From NCBI GenBank assembly GCA_015056815.1, contig SVFN01000013.1, forward strand, positions 39,610 to 103,609: a stretch of DNA of 64,000 bases, given 5' to 3'. Shown piece by piece: positions 19,655 through 28,600 of this stretch. Position 1 is the first letter of the stretch; the number at the start of each line of letters is the position of its first letter. Both the position numbers and the translations under genes were made by a program. The DNA comes from Lachnospiraceae bacterium (GTDB lineage: Bacteria > Bacillota > Clostridia > Lachnospirales > Lachnospiraceae). A model generated the notes under the pieces. It searched no databases, was not told the origin of the DNA, and saw nothing but the letters and a program-made list of their open reading frames with translations.

Positions 19655-21025
19655 TTATCCCTCATTCAGCGCTTTTTCCGTCTGTTCCCTAAGCTCATCA
19701 TCGCTGATCATCGTGACACGTCCGGCATCGTACTGTGCCTGTACCCAGGCATACACGCTCTGGACCAGGGGCGAATTCTTATCTACTTTCTCCATTCCTT
19801 TGGTCTTTAAATACTGGTTGATCCAATAGCCGACTCCCGCGACCCCGGAGGTATTGGTCACCGATACCTTGGGAGCCCTGTTTAACAAAGCGTCCGTATC
19901 GAAGATATTGTAAATCTCATGGTTCTTTAACAGACCATCCGCGTGGATCCCGGCTCTGGTCAGGTTAAAGTTCTCACCGACAAACGGAGTCATGGGCGGG
20001 ATCTCGTAGTCTGTCTCCTTTGCAATATACTCTGCGATCTCTGTGATCACGGTCGTATCCATACCATTCAAATGTCCTCTGAGCGACGCGTACTCAAACA
20101 CCATTGCCTCAAGCGGCACATTTCCGGTCCGCTCACCGATGCCAAGCAAGGAACAGTTCACGGCACTCGCACCGTACATCCATGCGGTCGTGGCATTCAC
20201 GACACCTTTATAAAAGTCATTATGCCCATGCCACTCCAGCATTTCACAAGGCACACCGGAATAATGCTGTAAGCCGTAGATGATACCGGATACGCTTCGC
20301 GGAAGAGAAGCACCCGGATAAGGTACGCCAAAGCCCATCGTATCACATGCACGTATCTTCACCGGCACACCGCTCTGCTCAGAAATCTTCATCAGCTCAT
20401 TGGCAAACGGGACCACGAATCCATAAAAATCAGCCCTCGTGATGTCCTCAAAATGGCATCTCGGCCGAAGTCCCGCCTCAATACATTCGGACACGATTCC
20501 CAGATATTTTTCCAGTGCCTGCTTTCTGGTAAGTCCCATCTTGTGGAAAATATGATAATCGGAGCAGCTCACCAGAATACCGGTCTCCTTTACCCCGATA
20601 GACTTCACCATTTCAAAATCTTTTTTGGAAGCGCGGATCCAGGTCGTGATCTCCGGAAAACGATATCCCAGCTCCATACACTTTTCTAATGCTTTGCGGT
20701 CTTTCTCGGAATAGACAAAAAACTCTGTCTGCCGGATCATGCCGTTCTCACCGCCCAGCTTATGCAACAGCTTATAGATATGCACCATCTGTTCGGTCGT
20801 GTAAGGCGCTCTGGACTGCTGCCCGTCACGGAAGGTGGTATCCGTAATAAAAATATCCTCCGGCATATGCTCCGGTACGCGTCTGTAATTAAACGCGATC
20901 TTCGGCGTTTCCGTATACGGAAACATTTCCCTGAAAAGTTCCGGCGCTGCAACATCCTGTAACTGGTAACTGTAAGGATCCTGCTCCAGCTTGTTCGTCT
21001 TACTGCTTAATGTGATTCCCTGCAT
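19655..21025 (-). CDS. HMGL-like condensing enzyme, probable Re-citrate synthase
   Basis: 456 residues; GGAGG lies 7 nt before ATG 21025 (MQGITLSSK). The fold is that of the isopropylmalate/homocitrate synthase family: TTFRDGQQSRAPYTTEQM holds the metal-binding D and catalytic R, and EWHGHNDFYKG holds the HxH metal ligands. Length, and the stretches LHKLGGENGMIRQTEFFVYS and ACDTMGFGVPYPGASLPRSV, resemble the clostridial Re-citrate synthase group more than LeuA, and no LeuA C-terminal regulatory domain is present. Re-citrate synthase joins acetyl-CoA and oxaloacetate in anaerobes lacking the Si enzyme and feeds glutamate synthesis. No leucine genes are nearby. Homocitrate or citramalate synthase activity remains possible. 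Confidence 0.7.
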   Translation of the reverse strand: MQGITLSSKTNKLEQDPYSYQLQDVAAPELFREMFPYTETPKIAFNYRRVPEHMPEDIFITDTTFRDGQQSRAPYTTEQMVHIYKLLHKLGGENGMIRQTEFFVYSEKDRKALEKCMELGYRFPEITTWIRASKKDFEMVKSIGVKETGILVSCSDYHIFHKMGLTRKQALEKYLGIVSECIEAGLRPRCHFEDITRADFYGFVVPFANELMKISEQSGVPVKIRACDTMGFGVPYPGASLPRSVSGIIYGLQHYSGVPCEMLEWHGHNDFYKGVVNATTAWMYGASAVNCSLLGIGERTGNVPLEAMVFEYASLRGHLNGMDTTVITEIAEYIAKETDYEIPPMTPFVGENFNLTRAGIHADGLLKNHEIYNIFDTDALLNRAPKVSVTNTSGVAGVGYWINQYLKTKGMEKVDKNSPLVQSVYAWVQAQYDAGRVTMISDDELREQTEKALNEG

Positions 21026-21200
21026 GATGATTCCTCCATATCTCATATGCGATAATCTGTCCGCATTTCTGTTTGTTTCTGCAATTGTGTTACTCTCATC
21101 TCATTTTTATAATGATTCCTGATCTGTTCCGGCGATATCCCGGCTTCTGGTCGTTTTTCTTTATCGCAATAGTGCTTTAATGTGATAAACTGTTACTATA

Positions 21201-21758
21201 TTATTCTATATCCAGCAATCTGTCAACTATTCCCATCACTTCTGTCATAATGCCCAGATCTTTTATGGCATCTCCGGTCTCGAGAGAGTGATTGGCCATC
21301 TCATACGTAAAAAGCGGCAGTTCCCGCTCCCTGCAGCCTTTTTCCACAATCGGATTCTGGCACCACGGATCATCCAGTCCATGAAAAACCGTTCCGCTCT
21401 CTTCGCCTGCCAGCATAAAGGTCTGCGGCACCGGCGTAAAATAAATATGCCTTGCTTTCAATTCATGCCCCCTGTCATAGGATGCCGCTATGACAGTCCC
21501 AATGCTTTTCGAAATAAAGCAGATCTTGTCATACTCCTCATAGTCGATCTCTTTCAACTGTTTTTCCGTCTGTGTATAGGCAATGTCAAAGGCCAGGCTC
21601 ATTTTCTGCGGGTCGCCCTTGATATTTTCGGGAAGCTCCTTATATTTCAGCTCAATGATCTCATAGTCCTTCTGTTTTGCGAGCTTTTTCGCATAATATA
21701 AAAGTGGTTTGTCCGTATGGTATCCGACTCCCGGAAATATCACTGCCAGCTTTTTCAT
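21201..21758 (-). CDS. Small alpha/beta-hydrolase-like protein
   Basis: 185 residues; GGAGG lies before ATG 21758. KLAVIFPGVGYH opens a strand typical of alpha/beta hydrolases, FISKSIGTVIAASY holds a nucleophile-elbow-like SxSxG, FHGLDDPW could supply an acid and MANHSLETGD a histidine. No substrate can be assigned. A TTGTATACAA palindrome at 21810-21819, the same as in the pflB and pflA promoter regions, lies 52 nt upstream of the start. This gene may therefore belong to that regulon. Confidence 0.7.
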   Translation of the reverse strand: MKKLAVIFPGVGYHTDKPLLYYAKKLAKQKDYEIIELKYKELPENIKGDPQKMSLAFDIAYTQTEKQLKEIDYEEYDKICFISKSIGTVIAASYDRGHELKARHIYFTPVPQTFMLAGEESGTVFHGLDDPWCQNPIVEKGCRERELPLFTYEMANHSLETGDAIKDLGIMTEVMGIVDRLLDIE

Positions 21759-21809
21759 CTTCCCGATTCCTCCTATTTAAAGTTCCGTATCCAAACAATC
21801 CGCGTATAC

Positions 21810-21819
21810 TTGTATACAA
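21810..21819. promoter_or_regulatory. GntR-type operator-like palindrome TTGTATACAA
   Basis: Perfect 10-bp palindrome 52 nt upstream of the hydrolase start. On the minus strand it is followed directly by GTATAC, as in the pflB promoter where one A intervenes. It fits the general GntR-family pattern TNGTNNNACNA. Confidence 0.5.
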
Positions 21820-21975
21820 CTACACATTCTAACATGAATCCTCTTTGCATGCAAGCATTCATTATCTTTCCGGTCCCAAAACCTCACAACGGCATAACTG
21901 CTCCATGTCAGGCAGCCGGCATCGGAATGAAACCTGTTTTATGCAGATTTTGTTCCGCTATCTTGTAGCCAAACA

Positions 21976-22007
21976 AGAGAGGCCGGACTTTAAATGTCTG
22001 CCTCTCT
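21976..22007 (-). terminator. Hairpin after the transglutaminase-like gene, weak terminator
   Basis: AGAGAGGC pairs with GCCTCTCT over a 16-nt loop, 22 nt after the stop at 22029. The T8 run lies before the stem on the minus strand, so it is not a canonical terminator. Confidence 0.35.
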
Positions 22008-22028
22008 GAAAAAAAACTGTTCCATTCA

Positions 22029-25000
22029 TTATTTGATCCTTACCGTACTCGCCTGTCCTTTTTTCTTAAGCAGCTTCAGATAGGCTTTTTTCCGCTTCTT
22101 AGGCACCTTGATCACTGCCTTTTTGTATATTCCTTTCAAGGCATTTCTGCCAATCTTCTTCAATCTTCCGGATACGATCGTGATCTTCCTTAAGCTCTTG
22201 TTTCCTTTAAAAGCATTTGCACGGATCTCTTTTACCCCTGCCGGGATCGTGACTTTCTTCAGCGAACTGCATCCGTTAAACGCATTCTTGCCAATCACTG
22301 TAACTGTCGCCGGGATCGTAACGTTTGTAAGTTCTTTCTTTCCCCGAAACGCATTGTCTGCTATGGAAGAAACCTGATATGTGATCCCTCCGATCATGAC
22401 CCTGGCAGGGATCGTGATCTTATACACAGCTGGAGCAGATGTCTGCCGAACGGATACCTGCGGCAGATCGGAGGCATTGTCTGTCACCTGATAGACCAAA
22501 TTGCCAAAAGATATTATCGTCCCGACCGCTGCCGGCTGCTTAGTTTCCCGATCGTTGTCTGTCTTCTTATGGCCGGTTTCTTTTTCTTCCTTCTGACTGT
22601 TTTCCTGTTTCACCGGTATTTCTTTAAATTCCGCATAATATTCTGTCGGTCCGGTCAGTTGTGTAAGCGGCTCATTCCAGCCTGTAAACTGATACTGACA
22701 GTTTTCCGTGTTATCTTTAACCGGAATCTCCCCGTGATAAGAAGGCACAGTCTTTTCCGGCAGGATCTCTGTCTGCAGAATTTCACCATCCGGTCCGTTT
22801 CGGAAAATGACAGTATAATAGTACCATTCTATCTGCACCGCTTCATCCTGCACCCGGATCGTTTTTTCTGATTTTTCTCCGTTTATCAGGATCTCATAAA
22901 TTCCCTCCGGAACCGTGGCACCGTTTGCATATTCTCTCAAAGGATCATCCGTACTTTTCAGTGTGATCGTAAAAACATCGGGAGTGGTCCATTTTTCATG
23001 ATCCTTATAGACGGATACATTTAGCGGATATTGTCCGGGAGACACTGTTACCTTACAGGTTGCACAAAATCCGCCATCCCTGGTCATCGCCCTGACAGAT
23101 GTTGTGCCGCCAGACAGTGCAGTGACTGTTCCGTTTCCACTCACCGTAGCAATATTTTCGTCATCGCTGCTAAAAAATACTTCCCGGTCTGCCGCATTTG
23201 CCGGACTGATAAAAGCAGTCAGACTTCCTGTCGATCCTTTTTCCAGCGTAAGCTCTGTCGTGTCTAAGCGAATACCTTTCACAGAAACCGGTCTTACCGT
23301 TACTTCGCAGGTTTCCCTATAGTCTCCGTCTTCTGTTATGGCAGTCACATTTGTCTGCCCTGCTGCCACTGCTGTCACGATCCCGTTTGCGGATACCGTC
23401 ACGATATTTTCATCTTCACTCCTCCACAGAATCGTCTGGTTCGCAGCATTCTGCGGTAGAGCCTGCGCTGTTACTGCCGCCTCTTCTCCCGCCTCCAGCG
23501 AAAGGGTTTTCTGATCCAGCCGGATTCCCTTCACTGACACCGGCTTTACCGTCACTTCACACGAAGCTGTGTGATCACCGTCCTTTGTTCGGACCGTCAC
23601 TACTGTCTTTCCCACTTCCAGCGCCGTTACCAGTCCGGTGCCGCTCATCAGACTGTTATCGCTGACCGTCACCAGTTTTTCGTCACCGCTTTTCCAGAAT
23701 ATTGTCTTATCCGCTGCATTTGCCGGTGTGATGATAGCTGTCAGTCCTGCCTGCTCTCCCTTTTCCAGGGTCAGCTTCGTCTGCGTCAGACTGACTCCCT
23801 TGACAGAGACCGGTGCCACTGTCAGCCGTAAATTCCTGCGGATCCTTTGATCAGAGGAAGTTGCAGTCAATATGGTCTCTCCGAATTTCAAAAGCCGCAG
23901 CGTGACCGCTTCTTCTCCGCCTGCCGCCATATGCGGCGTTTCTACTCTTACAATCTCAGGATCTGAGGATTTCCAGAAAAAATAATCATCCGATCCTTCC
24001 GGTGTTATGGCAGACATACTGATCAGATACAACTGCTCTTTGCCGGATTCCATCTCAGCGACTTGTGCATCTTTTTCAAATAGAAAATCCGATACAGGGC
24101 TTGCGTATCTGGTATCCCGCAGTTTTTTACCGGTACAATAATAGGTTTTTCCAAGATACTGCACCTGATAGTAAGAATTCTTTCCAATCCGATCACCAAT
24201 CTGTCGTCGGATATTCTCATTATCACTTATGACCGAAAGATTTCTCCCAAACCGGAGCACATCTGTCTGTGCGGCATCCAGAAAACTATTGACATCCGTA
24301 TCGGCATCCGCATATTTTCCGGCTCTGTAATAATAAGTTCCTTCCAAATCATCGGTAATTGTCTCCGGCAGATCATACAGCCAGCGATATCCTTCGCCGC
24401 TTGACGCAAAAGCGGTATGTTTTTGTTCAAAATCCGATTTCGGCATTCCCATATAATAATACCAGTCATTTGAATCATCCCAAGTCAGATCCACATAAGC
24501 ATAAGTCTCTCCGTTATCATAAGAAACAGCATTCCAGGCATGACCTCCTCCTCCGGCATTTCCGACAATATAAACATTAGGGATATCCATGTAATTTAAG
24601 ATCAGGGAAAATGTCTTTGCGAATCCTTCACACACCACCCGGGAATACTCTTCATCCACAATGCCGATCACACTGTGAGCCCAGTTCTCGGCAACAGGGT
24701 CTTTGGTCCCTTCCACATAGGCGTAGTCAGCCGCTTCCGCAAGCTCATCATGCAGGATCAGAGCCTTCTCAAAATCTGTCTTTCCTTTTTGCATTGCTTT
24801 CGCATAGCGCTTTACTGCACTGACGATCTGCTGATTGATCGCCTTTCTGACTGTCGCCTCCTTATACTGTTCTCTTGTTCGGAAGAAAATCTTCCTGCTG
24901 GTGTAGCTGTAACCATGAAGCCAGTAATAAGCAGGGTGATCATAGCCGAAGGCAACATATGCCTGTACAGCGTCCTCCTGGCTAAGTCCCATCAGGCTGA

Positions 25001-25418
25001 AATCAATTCCCTCCGAGCAGATATAAGAATCCTCCGATCCTTCCACATCTGTGTCCGATGTCATAAATTTTGCTGCAGCGTCCTCCAGCTTATCGTAATA
25101 CTCTTTTTGTTTCTTCGAAAGGCTGTTTCTTCCGTAAGTTCCTGCTCCTTTTTGAAATACCTCATCCAGACCGGACAAAGACTTTTTCCCATCCGATGTG
25201 GAAAAATACTGAAAGGTATCTTCGTTCAGGCTCATGTTATCAGGAAGCGGTTCTCCTTCCGGCAGCTCCAGCCCGCCTGTGGGAAGCTTTGGAGTCTGTA
25301 TCTGCTTTGTATTTACTGAGGTATCGGTAGTTATCTCCATATCTGCATAAGCTGTTGCAGGCATCATGCCAAACAGCAGAATTACACTTATAAAAAAACC
25401 GAAAAGTCTGTTTCTCAT
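22029..25418 (-). CDS. Secreted transglutaminase-like protein with Big_2 repeats and LRR_5 C-terminus
   Basis: 1129 residues with a signal peptide (LFGFFISVILLFGMMPATAYA). Residues about 185-320 form a transglutaminase-like domain with a complete triad: C263 in VVCEGFAKTF, H293 in GGGGHAWNAV and D310 in YVDLTWDDS. Such domains act as proteases, cross-linkers or peptidoglycan-related enzymes. Four Big_2-type Ig domains follow, three with the repeated pattern VSVKGIRLDxxxLxLExG. Then come a mucin-binding-like region, a Lys/Glu-rich linker and LRR_5 repeats. The tail AVIKVPKKRKKAYLKLLKKK is shared with the genes at 5659, 25653 and 47610. Cell-wall or surface location is inferred from the basic tail and lack of LPXTG. 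Confidence 0.87.
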   Translation of the reverse strand: MRNRLFGFFISVILLFGMMPATAYADMEITTDTSVNTKQIQTPKLPTGGLELPEGEPLPDNMSLNEDTFQYFSTSDGKKSLSGLDEVFQKGAGTYGRNSLSKKQKEYYDKLEDAAAKFMTSDTDVEGSEDSYICSEGIDFSLMGLSQEDAVQAYVAFGYDHPAYYWLHGYSYTSRKIFFRTREQYKEATVRKAINQQIVSAVKRYAKAMQKGKTDFEKALILHDELAEAADYAYVEGTKDPVAENWAHSVIGIVDEEYSRVVCEGFAKTFSLILNYMDIPNVYIVGNAGGGGHAWNAVSYDNGETYAYVDLTWDDSNDWYYYMGMPKSDFEQKHTAFASSGEGYRWLYDLPETITDDLEGTYYYRAGKYADADTDVNSFLDAAQTDVLRFGRNLSVISDNENIRRQIGDRIGKNSYYQVQYLGKTYYCTGKKLRDTRYASPVSDFLFEKDAQVAEMESGKEQLYLISMSAITPEGSDDYFFWKSSDPEIVRVETPHMAAGGEEAVTLRLLKFGETILTATSSDQRIRRNLRLTVAPVSVKGVSLTQTKLTLEKGEQAGLTAIITPANAADKTIFWKSGDEKLVTVSDNSLMSGTGLVTALEVGKTVVTVRTKDGDHTASCEVTVKPVSVKGIRLDQKTLSLEAGEEAAVTAQALPQNAANQTILWRSEDENIVTVSANGIVTAVAAGQTNVTAITEDGDYRETCEVTVRPVSVKGIRLDTTELTLEKGSTGSLTAFISPANAADREVFFSSDDENIATVSGNGTVTALSGGTTSVRAMTRDGGFCATCKVTVSPGQYPLNVSVYKDHEKWTTPDVFTITLKSTDDPLREYANGATVPEGIYEILINGEKSEKTIRVQDEAVQIEWYYYTVIFRNGPDGEILQTEILPEKTVPSYHGEIPVKDNTENCQYQFTGWNEPLTQLTGPTEYYAEFKEIPVKQENSQKEEKETGHKKTDNDRETKQPAAVGTIISFGNLVYQVTDNASDLPQVSVRQTSAPAVYKITIPARVMIGGITYQVSSIADNAFRGKKELTNVTIPATVTVIGKNAFNGCSSLKKVTIPAGVKEIRANAFKGNKSLRKITIVSGRLKKIGRNALKGIYKKAVIKVPKKRKKAYLKLLKKKGQASTVRIK

Positions 25419-25578
25419 CAGATTCTCCTTTCGGATCTGCGATCCTCTTTCGTTCTAAACAGGTGCGTTTTCCTGTAAGTTACTCTGATTTTAACATCTC
25501 CTCTTTCCAGCCGCAAGGAAATTGTCTGATAAACCGGATGTCTAACCGAAGTTTTAACAGACCTGACGAAAAGAAATA

Positions 25579-25620
25579 TGCGCATCAGAAACCCCTTTTT
25601 TCTTTGGCTTCTGATGCGCA
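25579..25620 (-). terminator. Terminator of the metallophosphoesterase gene
   Basis: TGCGCATCAGAA and TTCTGATGCGCA form a perfect 12-bp stem over an 18-nt loop, 32 nt after the stop at 25653. It is followed on the minus strand by TATTTCTTTTC. Confidence 0.7.
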
Positions 25621-25652
25621 CTGTGTGCCGGAACTTCTCCGACTTTATTCAC

Positions 25653-28600
25653 TTATTTGATCTTAACGGTCTGAGCCTGCCCTTTCTTTTTGAAGAGCTT
25701 CTGATACTCTTTTTTCTGCTTTTTCGGCACCTTGATCACTGCTTTTTTGTGAATGCCTTTGAAGGCGTTCTTTCCGACTTTTTTCAGTGTGGTACTCTTG
25801 ATACTTATGGACTTCAGATTCTTGCACCCTTTAAAGGCATTCTTTTCGATCGAAGTAACTTTATAAATAATGCCGTCTTTCGTGATCGTCGCAGGGATCG
25901 TTGCTTTTTTGAGTTTCTTATCCGTTGTCTTTTTCACACTGACAGCCGGCTCTTTTTCCTGATCGTCTGTCACCTGATAAACCAGTTTGCCGATCGTGAT
26001 CTGGGTTCCCTTCTTAGCCGGTTTTGCAGCTGCTTTCTTTGCCTCTTCGGCCTTTTTCGCCTCCTCGGCCTTCTTTGCCTCTTCGGCTTTTCTTGCCTCC
26101 TCGGCTTTCCTTTCTTCCTCGGCTTTCTTTTCTTCCTCAGCCTTCTTTGCAGCCTCTTCTTTCAGCTTTTCATAAGCTTCCTTTGCATCGGTCAGAGTCT
26201 TTTGCTTTTCAGTGGAAATAAAACTCTTCTCATCTTCCGACAGCTTCTCAAGTGCAGCCTGCGCATCTGCGATCGCTTTCTCGCTTTCTTCGCTGACACT
26301 TACTTCCCCGATCTTATCGATCAGCTCGATCACAGCATCCGCTGCTTTCTTGGCTTCGCCCAGTGCTGCATATCTGCTCTCTGCCTGACCCAGAATCTTT
26401 TGTGTTTCCTCCGGGATCTTTCCTTTTTCTTCCGCCGAAAGAGCTTCAAAAGCAGCTCTGGCATCTTTGATCAGAGTTTCACAGGCTTCTGTATAGGTTA
26501 CTTTTTCCACTTTTTTGATCTTTTCGATCACTTCATCAATCTTTGCCTGATCTGCTGCCTCTGATGCAGCTTTCTCATATGCTGCCTGCTCAACATCTGT
26601 TTCATAAGTGTATACTTTTTTGAACAGCACAACATCCGAACCGGAATCCACCTTAAATCCATTGTTATAAGTAAGCTTCCTTGCTGCTGTTCCATCCAGA
26701 CCTTCCATGGCAGTCAGTGCATTCTTTTTATAAGAATAACGGAAATAGTAGCGATAATCTGCGTGATTACTGGTCACTTTGACTTCCGCGGAATCCAAAC
26801 GGATCACCTGTCTGTCGCTCGGTGCATTCCAGCTGTCCAGCCAGAATGTACCATCTGCCAGGCCATAGGTATGATAAACCGCCACATCCCCATTTTCTGC
26901 CGCCAGTTCGATATAGGCTCTGTCCTTATCGTCTTTCTTTACTGTCACTTTTTTGCTTCCGATCGTGCTTCCTGTCGTAGTCATTGCGTAGGCATCACCG
27001 GTCTTTGCGGTATTCACGATCAGATATTCTCTGTTGGATTCCAGATCTGCTGCCTGTTTCCATACATAAGCATCGTCTTCCAGTCTTTCATATAAGAAGA
27101 CCTGGCTGTTATTTACATCTGTGGAAGTTTCCTTCGTACCAAACTTCAAAGCCTTGCCTCCCACACTGTAACGGATATAGCGTCCGTCATCCCCATACAT
27201 GGCAAGCTGATTGTATCCGTTGTAATTACGATAGTTCCATGCATATTCCGGGAAGGTGGTACTGCCATAATTGTCTACACTGTATTCGCTTCCCAAAGGA
27301 TCCGCTCCAAGAGAGAGGGCCGTATCTTTATTGCTCAAATACTTCTTTGTTGCGACATTCTGTAAGAGGAAACCTCTGGCCGCATGTTCTCCCTGATTCC
27401 AGAGAACATCCCAGGTAATAGCACTTGTATTCGTTTCCCGGTCAAACCAGAGAACATTGTCAGATGCCAGAAAAGCTGTCGCAGGAAGCTCTGTCACTTT
27501 GACATTATCTCCATCTGCCGTCACCGCATATTTGGTATCCGCATTGCCGCTTATCGCCTTATTGTAGATCAGGACATACTGTTTGCCCGGTTTTAAGGTG
27601 TCCGTCAGCACATATTTCTGCCCTGCCGGAATCGCAACCCACTGTGCCTGCAAAGTGATATTTTTATCCACATCGATCTCATCTCCGGGCTTAACGGTAT
27701 TTTGTGCATCATCCAGATAACCGTTGAACATATAACCGCTTTTCGTCGGTTCTGCCGGATTTACCACATACTTTCCGGGATAAAGCTTTTCCGTCGTTAC
27801 CGGGACTTTACCACCATTGCCATCATACGTGATCGTGCATTTTTCGATTGGCTGCTGTGGCGCTGTCTTATGATCTCTGGGGATTTCTCTGGTGTAACTG
27901 CTTACCAGTCCGTCCTTACTGTAACGCTTCACTACGATCTTATCATCATAGAAGGAAAGCTCGCTGACAGTAAGTATATTCGTCGGCACAAATTCGGACG
28001 GATTATTGGTGATATCTCCGATGTATCCCACATAACCGTAGTTCATATATACAAAATTAAGAGTCATCGGTGTACCGCGCTTCTGAGCGATACTGGTCTC
28101 GGTACATACATTCAGCTTTTGCCCCTTCTGATAGAAGGTCAAAGAACCGCCCACCTGTTCATCACCGTTGGTATGATTGTGTCCGAATAAAAATGTGACA
28201 TCCAGTACCTTAGCCGCATCATTGATCGCATTAAACATCACATATGCAAACTGATTATTGCCGTCCGCACGGTCGATATCATAATGTAATCCTGTATGGG
28301 AAGCGATAAAGATCGGTCTGGTCTCCTTCGCTGCCACTCTTCCCTCCAGCCAGGTTTGCAGATCATCCGCCGTCTTCTGAATTCCCGGAAGCACGCTGCT
28401 TGTTCCCTGCTTCGTCGGGAAATCATCTTCGTTGATCACATAAATGATAAAATCATCAAATTCATATGCTCCGGTGGATGCCAGGCCTTCTGTATTGGCC
28501 GGATCATGATTTCCCTGGATCACTACACTGCTTTGTGGTGTAATGGCCGGCCAGGCTTCTCCCAGAATCTGAAATACCTGGCTTCGTCCGCTATCGGAAG

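Noticed and set aside
25578..26564. 328-residue plus-strand frame rich in Phe and Leu
   Set aside because: It is the reverse of the AEEAKK and Lys/Glu-rich coding tract. The low-complexity hydrophobic content is an artefact of that repeat.
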